22,751 bases of DNA from Bacteroidales bacterium UBA1754 (GCA_002315615.1 DCHK01000064.1:1-22751), one strand, 5' to 3'. Shown: positions 14,362 to 22,390, counted from the stretch's first letter. Translations and numbers: made by a program. Notes: generated by a model not told the origin, from the sequence alone.

Positions 14362-14397
14362 GGAATTAAAGGAATTAAGGCAATTAAAATAATTAAA
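14362..14397. repeat. 9-bp tandem array, four units, second site
   Basis: GGAATTAAA, GGAATTAAG, GCAATTAAA, ATAATTAAA, between metG and the VanZ-like gene. It matches the unit and copy number of 11792-11827, so metG has one such array on each side. Confidence 0.75.
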
Positions 14398-14418
14398 AAA
14401 TTTCCCATTTCGCTGTAA

Positions 14419-14805
14419 ATGTTAAAGGTTCTAAATAAATATTTGATTTCGATAGTGGTTTTTTGTGCCATATTTTATTGGTCAACAACCACCTCGACAA
14501 CGATGATTCGTATGCCACGCTTTTACGGAGCAGACAAAGTGGCTCACATACTTATGTATGTGTGTCTTGCGTTTGCGCTTGCTATGGAAAATTCCATCGT
14601 GAAATTCAGTTATCGTTTTTCGCTCGTTTTCATTATGCCTATAATTTACGGTGGACTGATTGAAATTCTGCAAGAATACTGTTTTCCACCTCGCACAGGC
14701 GATTGGTTCGACTGGATAGCAGACATTTTAGGCGTTGCGCTTGGTTGCCTTTTGGCTACAAAATTATGTTCAATACGCGTCATCAGAATGATTTTCCGCA
14801 GATGA
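14419..14805 (+). CDS. VanZ-like family membrane protein
   Basis: 128 residues with about four membrane segments. The VanZ-like signature is visible: YWSTTTSTT after the first helix, GADKVAHILMYVCLAFALAM, a GGLIEILQEYCFPPRTGDWF stretch with its conserved Glu, Gln and Arg, and DWIADILGVALGCLLA. VanZ of Enterococcus gives low-level teicoplanin resistance, but most family members, including short chromosomal ones like this, have no assigned role. The TGA stop overlaps the ATG of dprA as ATGA, so the two are probably translationally coupled. The start at 14419 puts the first helix directly after MLKVLNKY. It lies 63 nt after metG, with a 9-bp tandem repeat between them. Confidence 0.88.
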   Translation: MLKVLNKYLISIVVFCAIFYWSTTTSTTMIRMPRFYGADKVAHILMYVCLAFALAMENSIVKFSYRFSLVFIMPIIYGGLIEILQEYCFPPRTGDWFDWIADILGVALGCLLATKLCSIRVIRMIFRR

Positions 14806-15929
14806 CAGACTATCGCGACTTAAAATATCAAATTGCATTTTCTATGCTGAAAGGCGTAGGAACCATTACTGCCAAAACACTACTGACACATTTTGGCACA
14901 CCCGAAAACTTGTTTAATACTTCGGAACAAGAACTGAAAAAAAATGGCGTAACTCAAAAGATAATTGAAAGTTTGCAATGCGCCCCCGCTTTGCTTGCAA
15001 GAGCCGAAAAAGAGATAGAATTCGTCAAAAAGAAAGAACTGCAAACAACTTTCATCACAGAAAGCAGTTATCCATTCAGGTTGAAAGAATGTGTAGATGC
15101 ACCGATACTACTCTACTCCAAAGGGAATATCGGCAACCTCAACGCTCGAAAAATGTTGGCAATAGTTGGTACGCGTCGCATAACGGAATACGGTAAAAAA
15201 GTTTGTCGCGATTTGGTGGAAGAAATTTCACAAAAATATCCTGATGCAGTGATTGTGAGCGGTTTAGCGTATGGCGCAGATGGTTGCGCGCACAAATCGG
15301 CCATAGAATTTGGACTGAAAACAGTAGGTATCGTGGCACACGGATTGGACATAATTTATCCTCCAGCACACGTAAATTTAGTGAAAAAAATGTTGGAACA
15401 CGATGGATCTGTCTGCACCGAATTTTTGACAGAAACTAATCCCGACAGACAAAACTTTGTGAAACGAAACCGAATTGTAGCAGGACTTTGCGACGCTACT
15501 ATCGTGATAGAATCTGGCGAAAAAGGAGGTTCACTTATTACGGCAGAAATTGCTTCATCGTACAATCGCGACGTATTGGCATTTCCTGGCAGAAAAGGCG
15601 ACGAATTTTCTGCTGGTTGCAATAAGTTGATAAAAACCAACAAGGCGGCAATGATAGAATCTGTGGAAGACTTGGAATACGTTTTGGGATGGGAATCGAA
15701 AATAGATTTCAGCAAACAAATAGTTTCGCCAGACCTTTTTGCACAAATGGAACTAACCGCCGACGAACAACGCATTTTTGAACTGCTAAAGCGAAATGAA
15801 ACGCTACACATCAACCAACTTTCGATAGAAATGGGACTGCCAATGAGCAAAATTTCGCCCTTACTTGTAGGTTTAGAATTCAAAGGGATAGTGAAATGCT
15901 TGCCAGGAAGTATGTACAAAGTGATATAA
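14802..15929 (+). CDS. dprA: DNA-processing protein DprA (Smf)
   Basis: 375 residues from the ATG at 14802, which overlaps the preceding stop as ATGA; the frame extends further upstream, but those codons lie inside the VanZ-like gene. DprA binds incoming single-stranded DNA and loads RecA in natural transformation. The N-terminal helical region (LLTHFGTPENLF) is followed by the Rossmann-like core: AIVGTRRITEYGKKV, VSGLAYGADGCAHKSAIEFG, AHGLDIIYPPAHVNL, RNRIVAGLCDATIVIESGEK, GGSLITAEIASSYNRDV and AFPGRKGDEFSAGCNKLI. The C-terminal 60 residues are a winged-helix domain (ELLKRNETLHINQLSIEMGL). All expected parts are present, so the gene appears intact. No competence genes are adjacent. Confidence 0.96.
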   Translation: MTDYRDLKYQIAFSMLKGVGTITAKTLLTHFGTPENLFNTSEQELKKNGVTQKIIESLQCAPALLARAEKEIEFVKKKELQTTFITESSYPFRLKECVDAPILLYSKGNIGNLNARKMLAIVGTRRITEYGKKVCRDLVEEISQKYPDAVIVSGLAYGADGCAHKSAIEFGLKTVGIVAHGLDIIYPPAHVNLVKKMLEHDGSVCTEFLTETNPDRQNFVKRNRIVAGLCDATIVIESGEKGGSLITAEIASSYNRDVLAFPGRKGDEFSAGCNKLIKTNKAAMIESVEDLEYVLGWESKIDFSKQIVSPDLFAQMELTADEQRIFELLKRNETLHINQLSIEMGLPMSKISPLLVGLEFKGIVKCLPGSMYKVI

Positions 15930-15930
15930 T

Positions 15931-15986
15931 AGAAGCGAGACAAAAGAAACAAGAAACGAGAAGCGAGAAAAGAGAAACAAGAAAAA
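15931..15986. repeat. 7-bp tandem array, eight units (AGAAnnn)
   Basis: AGAAGCG, AGACAAA, AGAAACA, AGAAACG, AGAAGCG, AGAAAAG, AGAAACA, AGAAAAA in register, starting just after the dprA stop. Confidence 0.72.
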
Positions 15987-16002
15987 AGACAATTCTTTTT
16001 CA

Positions 16003-16010
16003 TATTTTTG
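16003..16010 (+). promoter_or_regulatory. Possible gldA promoter -7 box
   Basis: TATTTTTG fits TAnnTTTG 22 nt before the ATG at 16033. The purine-rich 7-bp array occupies the region where a -33 TTTG would be, and none is seen. Confidence 0.4.
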
Positions 16011-16032
16011 TAAAATGTAAAAAAACACATCG

Positions 16033-16923
16033 ATGTCGCTGACTGTAAAAAACATAGAAAAATTTTACGGCAACAAACAAATACTGAAAGGCATTTCGTT
16101 TGACATTCCACAAGGTAGCATTGTTGGATTTTTAGGTCCTAATGGTGCAGGGAAATCCACTATGATGAAAATCATAACTGGCTATATAACAGACTATAAC
16201 GGGACTGCCAATGTATGTGGAATAGATGTGCGTCAAAACCCTATTGAAGCAAAAAAACTAATTGGATATTTGCCTGAAAACAATCCACTTTACTTGGATA
16301 TGTACGTGAAAGAATACTTACTTTTCGTGGCAAAAATGTACCAACTTGAAGATGCCGAAAATGCGGTGAAACGTATGATAGAATGCGTGGGATTGCAAAA
16401 TGATTTTCAGAAAAAAATTGGGCAACTTTCGAAAGGTTACAAACAACGTGTAGGACTGGCGCAAGCAATGATTCACGACCCACAAGTGTTGATACTTGAC
16501 GAGCCAACAACAGGTCTTGACCCGAATCAATTGGTAGAAATTCGCCAACTGATAAAAAATTTGGGTAAAGAAAAAACCGTACTTTTCAGTACACACATTA
16601 TGCAAGAAGTGAATGCCGTTTGCGATCGTGTGATGGTGATAAACAAAGGCACTTTGGTGAACGATAATGTACAATTTAGCAACGACAGTTTCACATTCGT
16701 ATTGGAACTTGAGCAATTGCCAAAAGACACGGAATGTTTCAAAGAAATATCGGGCGTAACGAATGTACGAAAAATTGCCGACAACGAAATAGAAATTGAA
16801 GCAAGCGAAGATGTACGTTCTGATATTTACAAATTTTCGATGCAAAAAGAATTGATAATCAAAACATTGAAGCAAAAAGAGTTGAGTATGGAAGATTTGT
16901 TCCACCAACTTACTAAGAGTTAG
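16033..16923 (+). CDS. gldA: ABC transporter ATP-binding protein, GldA type
   Basis: 296 residues. Walker A is GPNGAGKST at 35-43, the ABC signature is LSKGYKQ at 132-138, and Walker B is VLILDEP at 152-158 followed by TTGLDPNQ. The H-loop is FSTHIMQEV. A C-terminal regulatory extension of about 80 residues follows. The length and the SLTVKNIEKFYGNKQILKGI start match GldA, the ATPase of the GldAFG transporter tied to gliding in Flavobacteria; homologues also occur in non-gliding Bacteroidota. The usual membrane partners, GldF and GldG, are not in this window: dprA is upstream and ruvB downstream. The role here is therefore an inference from family, and a generic multidrug or polysaccharide ABC-2 ATPase is the alternative. 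Confidence 0.88.
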   Translation: MSLTVKNIEKFYGNKQILKGISFDIPQGSIVGFLGPNGAGKSTMMKIITGYITDYNGTANVCGIDVRQNPIEAKKLIGYLPENNPLYLDMYVKEYLLFVAKMYQLEDAENAVKRMIECVGLQNDFQKKIGQLSKGYKQRVGLAQAMIHDPQVLILDEPTTGLDPNQLVEIRQLIKNLGKEKTVLFSTHIMQEVNAVCDRVMVINKGTLVNDNVQFSNDSFTFVLELEQLPKDTECFKEISGVTNVRKIADNEIEIEASEDVRSDIYKFSMQKELIIKTLKQKELSMEDLFHQLTKS

Positions 16924-17044
16924 GAATGAGGAGTTAGGAGTGAGGAATTATGATAATTGGCATATAGCATAAAGCATATAGTTAAGAGTTAAGAGTTAAG
17001 AGTTAAGAGATTAGAGAATAGAGAATAGAGATTAGAGATTAGAG
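16917..17044. repeat. Composite 7-bp tandem array between gldA and ruvB
   Basis: Five units of GAGTTAG/GAATGAG type (16917-16951, starting in the last gldA codons) are followed by a linker with two GCATATAG copies. Nine units then follow: four TTAAGAG (16982-17009) and five ATTAGAG or AATAGAG (17010-17044). The array ends 22 nt before the ruvB start. The linker and TTAAGAG part match 8567-8597 in inverted orientation. Confidence 0.8.
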
Positions 17045-17066
17045 ATTTTGAGGCAAAAGGCAATTT

Positions 17067-18092
17067 ATGGAAGATAATTTTGATATACGGGATGCTGAGA
17101 ACGAACGCGAAGTAGATTTTGAAAATGCACTTCGTCCGTTGTCGTTTGCCGATTTCACGGGGCAAGAGAAAATTGTAGAGAATTTGAAAATCTTTACAAT
17201 GGCAGCCAAACAACGCTTGGAACCTCTTGACCACGTACTTCTGCACGGCCCTCCTGGACTTGGAAAGACGACACTTGCCAACATTATTGCCAACGAACTT
17301 GGTGTAGGTTTCAAAATCACCAGCGGACCAGTACTTGACAAGCCTGGCGACTTGGCGGGTTTACTTACTTCGCTTGAGAAAAACGATGTGCTTTTCATTG
17401 ATGAAATTCATCGTTTGAATCCAGTCGTTGAAGAATATCTATACTCGGCAATGGAAGACTATCGTATTGATATTATGATAGACAAAGGACCGAGCGCACG
17501 TTCCATACAAATAGATTTGGCACCATTTACACTGATAGGTGCCACCACTCGTAGTGGTATGCTCACAAGTCCGCTACGTGCGAGATTCGGCATAAACTGC
17601 CACTTGGAATATTACGATGTACCCGTGTTGAAAAAAATCGTAAAACGCTCGGCTGCATTGCTCAATATTTTTTGCTCTGATGACGCTGCCGAAGAAATTG
17701 CACGTCGCGGACGCGGAACGCCACGTATTATCAACGCTTTGCTACGTCGCGTAAGAGATTTTGCTCAAGTAAAAGGCAACGGAAAGATTGACAGCGAGAT
17801 TGCTTGTTATGCCCTCGAAGCACTCAATATTGACAAATATGGTTTGGACGAAATAGACAACAAGATTCTGAACACGATTATCGACAAATTCAAAGGCGGA
17901 CCTGTTGGACTGTCAACCATCGCTACTGCTTTGGGCGAAGATGCAGGCACATTAGAAGAAGTTTACGAACCATTTCTTATTATGGAAGGCTTCTTGAAAC
18001 GCACACCTCGTGGTCGCGAAGTTACAGAACTTGCGTACAAGCATTTAGGTAAAAACAAATTTCGAGAATTTGATTTGTTTAATCAGGAATGA
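17067..18092 (+). CDS. ruvB: Holliday junction branch-migration helicase RuvB
   Basis: 341 residues, the normal RuvB length. RuvB hexamers drive branch migration of Holliday junctions together with RuvA. Walker A is GPPGLGKTT at 61-69 and Walker B is FIDEIH around 110-115. The beta-hairpin region (EDYRIDIMIDKGPSARSI) that contacts RuvA is present. So are sensor 1 with the arginine finger (GATTRSGMLTSPLRARFG) and sensor 2 (RGRGTPRIINALLRRVRDFA). The winged-helix C-terminus includes GGPVGLSTIATALGED and EPFLIMEGFLKRTPRGR. No ruvA or ruvC lies nearby. The start at 17067 gives the usual acidic N-terminal lead before RPLSFADFTGQ. Confidence 0.98.
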   Translation: MEDNFDIRDAENEREVDFENALRPLSFADFTGQEKIVENLKIFTMAAKQRLEPLDHVLLHGPPGLGKTTLANIIANELGVGFKITSGPVLDKPGDLAGLLTSLEKNDVLFIDEIHRLNPVVEEYLYSAMEDYRIDIMIDKGPSARSIQIDLAPFTLIGATTRSGMLTSPLRARFGINCHLEYYDVPVLKKIVKRSAALLNIFCSDDAAEEIARRGRGTPRIINALLRRVRDFAQVKGNGKIDSEIACYALEALNIDKYGLDEIDNKILNTIIDKFKGGPVGLSTIATALGEDAGTLEEVYEPFLIMEGFLKRTPRGREVTELAYKHLGKNKFREFDLFNQE

Positions 18093-18107
18093 GAACCAAG
18101 AAGAAAA

Positions 18108-18263
18108 ATGAAAAATAAAATCATCGCAAATACCATAATTGTCAATTCTGATTATTCCAAATGGCTTGAAAATCAAAGCAATACAATTCTCCACCAAGTT
18201 GGTGAAGAATTAAAAAATCAACTTCCAAGCATAGAAGATTTTGAAAAAGAATTAAACAATTAA
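18108..18263 (+). CDS. 51-residue hypothetical protein
   Basis: A 51-codon ORF that starts 15 nt after ruvB and stops 6 nt before the flippase gene; GAAGAAAAATG at the start offers a weak purine-rich ribosome site. The product is MKNKIIANTIIVNSDYSKWL, then a helical stretch (NTILHQVGEELKNQLPSIED) and an acidic-basic tail. I recognise no family. The tight fit between two same-strand genes and the lack of other gene content argue for a real small gene, possibly a remnant of a longer one. The alternative is a chance ORF in a short spacer. Confidence 0.5.
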   Translation: MKNKIIANTIIVNSDYSKWLENQSNTILHQVGEELKNQLPSIEDFEKELNN

Positions 18264-18269
18264 TCAACA

Positions 18270-19778
18270 ATGGCAGAAATTAAAAGTTTGGTAAAAGATA
18301 CCGCCATTTATGGCGTGAGCAATATTTTAGGGAAATTCCTTAATTGGTGTTTGGTACCGCTGTACACATACGTGCTGACAAGTTCGGCCGACTACGGAAT
18401 AGTAACAAACCTATACGCTTGGACTGCCCTGCTACTCGTGATTCTGACTTACGGTATGGAAACAGGATTTTTCCGCTTCATCAATAGTAAAAACGAGTAT
18501 CCGCAACGGGTTTATAGTTCCATCTTGTGGTGCGTGGCTACAACATCGGCTGTTTTTGCCGCTTTAGTAACCGTTTTTGCCGATGAAATTGCCGAATCGC
18601 TTAACTATGAGACGCACATAGAATTTGTGGCAATGATGGGAATTATTGTTGCCATTGACGCATTTGACACTATCCCTTTTGCATATTTGCGATACCAAAA
18701 ACGTGCCATCCGCTTTGCGTTATTAAAACTGATTACCATATTTGTCAATATCGCAGCAAACATTTTCTTCCTTGTTGTCTGCCCATATTTGCGAGAAAAA
18801 GGCGTTGATTCCATCGACTTTTTCTACAATCCAAATTATGGTGTGGGATACGTGTTTGTATCAAATCTTATCTCAACCATCGTTGTTACACTACTGCTGT
18901 TGCCAGAAATTCTGAAAGCAAAACTGATAGTAGATCAGCATTTGCTGAACAAAGTCTTGAAATACTCACTTCCGCTACTTGTTTTGGGCATTGCAGGCAT
19001 TATGAATCAAACTATTGATAAAATTATTTATCCGTATTTGATTGAAGATATGAATGTTGCCCAGTCGCAACTTGGAATTTACGGTGCGTGCTTCAAAGTG
19101 GCAATGGTAATGATGGTCTTCACACAAGCATTTAGATATGCCTACGAGCCATTTGTTTTCGCTCAAAACAAATCAGGAAGCAAGAGAGCGGAATATGCTT
19201 TGGCAATGAAGTTTTTCATTATTTTCTCGTTGCTTATTTTCTTGGGAATGGTGTTTTATATTGACGTCATAAAACTGCTTATCCACCCAAGTTATTGGGA
19301 AGGTATGCGAGTTATACCAATTGTATTGACTGCCTATATTTTTCAGGGAATTTACTTCAACCTTTCCATTTGGTACAAACTAACCGACCGAACAATGTAT
19401 GGCGCATATTTCTCGTTAATCGGATTTTTCATCACATTGCTACTGAATATCATCTTCGTACCAGTTTGCGACCGCCTATTTGGAGCAGGATATTATGCCT
19501 CGGCAAGTGCATCGATGATATGCTTTTTCATTATAATGCTCATTTCTTACTTTGTTGGACAAAAACACTATCCCGTAAAATACGAATTGGGTAAAATTGG
19601 ATTCTATTTTTTGATTACTGCGATACTTTACGGTGCAAGTTTCTTGGTGAACGACCAAAATTTGTGGTTATTTTATGGTTATCGCACACTACTGCTCACT
19701 GTCTTCATCATCATTGTACTGCGCACCGATTTAAAAGGGTTAATCCCAATGATAATGAACAAACTACACAGAAAATAA
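18270..19778 (+). CDS. Polysaccharide flippase, Wzx/MOP superfamily
   Basis: 502 residues with about 12-14 membrane helices, the size of Wzx-type lipid-linked oligosaccharide flippases. The N-terminus (SLVKDTAIYGVSNILGKFLN followed by WCLVPLYTYVL) is the classic start of the family, and SSADYGIVTNLYAWTALLLVI follows. A central helix (YSLPLLVLGIAGIMNQTIDK) marks the second half of the two-fold repeat. It probably moves lipid-linked glycan units, for example of capsule or LPS, across the inner membrane. No glycosyltransferase or polymerase gene is adjacent, so it is outside a visible polysaccharide cluster. The next gene begins 4 nt after its stop, suggesting co-transcription. Confidence 0.92.
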   Translation: MAEIKSLVKDTAIYGVSNILGKFLNWCLVPLYTYVLTSSADYGIVTNLYAWTALLLVILTYGMETGFFRFINSKNEYPQRVYSSILWCVATTSAVFAALVTVFADEIAESLNYETHIEFVAMMGIIVAIDAFDTIPFAYLRYQKRAIRFALLKLITIFVNIAANIFFLVVCPYLREKGVDSIDFFYNPNYGVGYVFVSNLISTIVVTLLLLPEILKAKLIVDQHLLNKVLKYSLPLLVLGIAGIMNQTIDKIIYPYLIEDMNVAQSQLGIYGACFKVAMVMMVFTQAFRYAYEPFVFAQNKSGSKRAEYALAMKFFIIFSLLIFLGMVFYIDVIKLLIHPSYWEGMRVIPIVLTAYIFQGIYFNLSIWYKLTDRTMYGAYFSLIGFFITLLLNIIFVPVCDRLFGAGYYASASASMICFFIIMLISYFVGQKHYPVKYELGKIGFYFLITAILYGASFLVNDQNLWLFYGYRTLLLTVFIIIVLRTDLKGLIPMIMNKLHRK

Positions 19779-19782
19779 CAAC

Positions 19783-20943
19783 ATGGAATCAAAATACATT
19801 GCGAAGACATTTTACGGATTGGAACAAGTTTTGGCAAAAGAACTGATTGAAATTGGTGCAAACGATGTGCAAATCGGCAATCGTGCAGTTTCGTTCAGTG
19901 GCGACAAAGCCATTATGTACAAAGCGAATTTTTGTTGCAGAACCGCCATCAGAATACTGAAAATTGTAAAAACGTTCAAAGCCCGCTCGGCAGACGAAAT
20001 TTACACAGAAATAAAAAAAATTGATTGGAGCAAATATCTTGATTTGAAAAAGACATTTTCAATCGATTCCGTTGTGTATTCCGAAGACTTTCGTCATTCT
20101 AAATTCGTAACATATCGTGTGAAAGATGCCATTGCCGACCAATTTACCGAGAAATGTGGCAAACGTCCATCGGTAAGTGTTGAAAGTCCTGACCTTGCCA
20201 TCAACATACACATTTCGGGAAACATTTGTACGCTTTCGTTCGATAGTTCGGGCGAATCTTTGCACAAACGTGGTTACCGTATGTCGCAAAACGATGCGCC
20301 TATCAGCGAAGTGTTGGCTGCGGGAATGATATTGATGACTGGTTGGCACGGCGAATGCGATTTTGTCGATCCAATGTGTGGTTCGGGAACATTGCTCATC
20401 GAGGCGGCAATGATAGCACTTAACATTGCGCCAGGTGTTTTTCGCAAAGAGTTTGCCTTCGAAAAATGGGATGATTTTGATGAAGATTTATTTCGCGAAA
20501 TATACGACGACCAAAGTCAAGAACGAGAATTTACGCACAAAATTTATGGCAGCGACATTTCGGCAAGAGCCATAAAAATAGCCGAAACAAATGTGAAAAG
20601 TGCAGGGTTGAAAAAATATATCGAACTACAAAACACACCTTTTCAACAGTTAAATGCACCTACCGAAAAAGGAATTATCGTAACAAATCCACCCTACGGT
20701 GAGCGTTTGGAAACTGCCGACCTTTTAGAACTTTATGCCGCCATAGGCGAAAGACTAAAACACCATTTTACGGGATACAATGCTTGGATTATCAGTTCTA
20801 ACAAAGAAGCATTGGCAAAAATTGGCTTAAAACCATCAAAAAAAGTAAAATTGCTCAATTCCGACCTTGAGTGCGACTACTTAAAATTTGAGATTTTCGA
20901 CGGCAAACGAAAAGCGTTTATCGAAAAGAAAAATAACAAATAA
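19783..20943 (+). CDS. THUMP-domain class I RNA methyltransferase (RlmL/YpsC-like)
   Basis: 386 residues. The N-terminus (YIAKTFYGLEQVLAKELIEI) and a THUMP region to about residue 160 precede a Rossmann methyltransferase. The SAM-binding motif is DPMCGSGTLLIEAAMIA, a second acidic motif is IYGSDISARAIKIAETN, and the catalytic motif IV is TNPPYGERL, characteristic of N2-guanine methylation in RNA. The best match is the stand-alone YpsC/RlmL N-terminal type that modifies 23S rRNA, predicted to make m2G2445. A tRNA-modifying relative is a less likely alternative. The protein is complete, and its length fits the family. It follows the flippase gene by 4 nt. Confidence 0.93.
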   Translation: MESKYIAKTFYGLEQVLAKELIEIGANDVQIGNRAVSFSGDKAIMYKANFCCRTAIRILKIVKTFKARSADEIYTEIKKIDWSKYLDLKKTFSIDSVVYSEDFRHSKFVTYRVKDAIADQFTEKCGKRPSVSVESPDLAINIHISGNICTLSFDSSGESLHKRGYRMSQNDAPISEVLAAGMILMTGWHGECDFVDPMCGSGTLLIEAAMIALNIAPGVFRKEFAFEKWDDFDEDLFREIYDDQSQEREFTHKIYGSDISARAIKIAETNVKSAGLKKYIELQNTPFQQLNAPTEKGIIVTNPPYGERLETADLLELYAAIGERLKHHFTGYNAWIISSNKEALAKIGLKPSKKVKLLNSDLECDYLKFEIFDGKRKAFIEKKNNK

Positions 20944-20975
20944 AAAGAGCGCATTAGCGTAAAAAATAGAGTTCT

Positions 20976-21036
20976 ATTCCAAAAATTACGCTCAAAATTG
21001 GAATGCCACTCCAAAAATTACGCTCAAAATTGGAAT
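20976..21036. repeat. Pair of imperfect-palindrome direct repeats upstream of the AAA ATPase
   Basis: Two 29-bp copies (20976-21004 and 21008-21036) differ at one base and start 32 bp apart, close to three helical turns. In copy 1 each end pairs: ATTCCAA with TTGGAAT around a core containing TTACGCTC. The inverse core GCGTAA occurs again at about 20956. The right arm of copy 2 overlaps the probable -33 region of the following gene, so this looks like an operator. Confidence 0.75.
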
Positions 21037-21061
21037 TGTAAAGAAATTTAACGTATATTTG
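21029..21061 (+). promoter_or_regulatory. Promoter of the AAA ATPase/DUF4143 gene
   Basis: ATTG at 21029-21032, 21 nt, then TATATTTG at 21054-21061, matching the Bacteroidota promoter apart from the first base of the -33 box. The predicted leader is only about 15 nt before the ATG at 21082. Confidence 0.6.
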
Positions 21062-21081
21062 TAGCGACATAACACTTTGGT

Positions 21082-22332
21082 ATGAAAGCAAGATATACAT
21101 CACAACATATAGAAGATGACCTCAATAGTAGTTGGGGGAGAATTATTGTTTTTACAGGAGCAAGACAAACAGGAAAAACCACATTGGTAAAAAACTTGTT
21201 CAACGACTTCAAGTACATATCGATAGAAGACCCTACAACAAGAACTCAATATACCTCTCTCACCGCTTCACAATGGCACGAGCTTATTCCAAAAGCCATA
21301 CTTGATGAAATACAAAAAGAACCAAGATTGATAGAAAGTATCAAGTCAGTTTACGACCAATGGAAAAATGTACGATATATTCTTTTAGGTTCAAGTCAAT
21401 TACTTTTGATGAAGCAAGTGAAAGAATCGCTTGCTGGCAGATGCATTATTAAAGAGTTATATCCTCTTACCATACCAGAACTTGAAACGCAAAGTTGGGA
21501 AGAAAAAATAAACCTTTCGCCATTGCAGCAACTCATAACGACAGGAAGTTTGCCGACACTAATGCCAAGTGTACTAATGGAAGAAGATTTCCCTAAAAAA
21601 ATGGCCGCTTGGAATCATTATACCAATTTTGGTGGATATCCTGCACTGACAGATGAATGCAGAACAGACAAAGAAAGATACAAATGGCTTAGTACTTACG
21701 TTCGTACCTATCTCGAACGAGATGTGCGCGACTTGGCAACGTTTAAAGATCTTGAACCATATATAAAATTGCAACAAATAACTGCTATACAAACAAGTTG
21801 CATACTGAATGCCAATAGTATAGCAAGAGAAATCGGCGTAACTTCCAAAACTGTTATGCACTATCTACAATATCTTGAAATGAGCTATCAAGCAATACTG
21901 CTACCCGCTTGGGACAAAAACAAGGCCAAGAGACTCTCTAAATCTCCAAAAATGCACTATATGGATTATGGGGTACTACAAGCTGTTTTGCACAAACAAT
22001 CACCAATGCCCACAGGCAAAGAATTTGAAAGCATTGTAGTAACCGAAATATACAAACAAATAAAGCAAACTGAAACAGACATACAATTTTATCATCTTAG
22101 AACCTTAGACGGCAAGGAAATAGACTTGCTATTAGAAACACCCAACGGATATTATGCTTTTGAAATAAAACAAACATCACACACAAAAAAAGACGACGCA
22201 CGGCAATTGTTATCGTTAGAGTCTATATTAGACAAGCCCTTACTCAAGGCCTTCGTTCTAAGCAACGACCCTATGCAACATCAATATAACGAAAAAACAA
22301 TAGCAATAAGCGTCGTACAAATGTTAGGATAA
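21082..22332 (+). CDS. AAA-type ATPase with DUF4143 domain
   Basis: 416 residues. The AAA_14 domain has Walker A GARQTGKTT (about 26-34), Walker B AILDEIQ and a sensor-like LLGSSQLLL. The DUF4143 part begins with YVRTYLERDVRDLATFKDLE and continues through a winged-helix-like stretch (NSIAREIGVTSKTVMHYLQY) to HYMDYGVLQAVL. A C-terminal restriction-nuclease-like fold reads GKEIDLLLE then YAFEIKQ, with the D-x(n)-E-x-K spacing of PD-(D/E)xK enzymes. These proteins are very common, often multi-copy, in Bacteroidota and Archaea and their function is unknown; ideas include defence and mobile-element maintenance. The gene sits alone, with its own paired-repeat upstream region. Confidence 0.92.
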   Translation: MKARYTSQHIEDDLNSSWGRIIVFTGARQTGKTTLVKNLFNDFKYISIEDPTTRTQYTSLTASQWHELIPKAILDEIQKEPRLIESIKSVYDQWKNVRYILLGSSQLLLMKQVKESLAGRCIIKELYPLTIPELETQSWEEKINLSPLQQLITTGSLPTLMPSVLMEEDFPKKMAAWNHYTNFGGYPALTDECRTDKERYKWLSTYVRTYLERDVRDLATFKDLEPYIKLQQITAIQTSCILNANSIAREIGVTSKTVMHYLQYLEMSYQAILLPAWDKNKAKRLSKSPKMHYMDYGVLQAVLHKQSPMPTGKEFESIVVTEIYKQIKQTETDIQFYHLRTLDGKEIDLLLETPNGYYAFEIKQTSHTKKDDARQLLSLESILDKPLLKAFVLSNDPMQHQYNEKTIAISVVQMLG

Positions 22333-22338
22333 AAAAGA

Positions 22339-22367
22339 AAAGAGACATCCAAACTGAATGACTCTTT
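22339..22367. terminator. Possible bidirectional terminator between convergent genes
   Basis: AAAGAG pairs with CTCTTT across a 17-nt loop between the two convergent stop codons. The stem is short and AT-rich, so this is a weak call. Confidence 0.25.
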
Positions 22368-22390
22368 CCTGAATATAGCACTACAAAGAT

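Noticed and set aside
14703..14801. Longer N-terminus of DprA
   Set aside because: The extra 33 residues lie inside the VanZ-like gene, do not look like DprA, and the ATGA overlap gives a better start.
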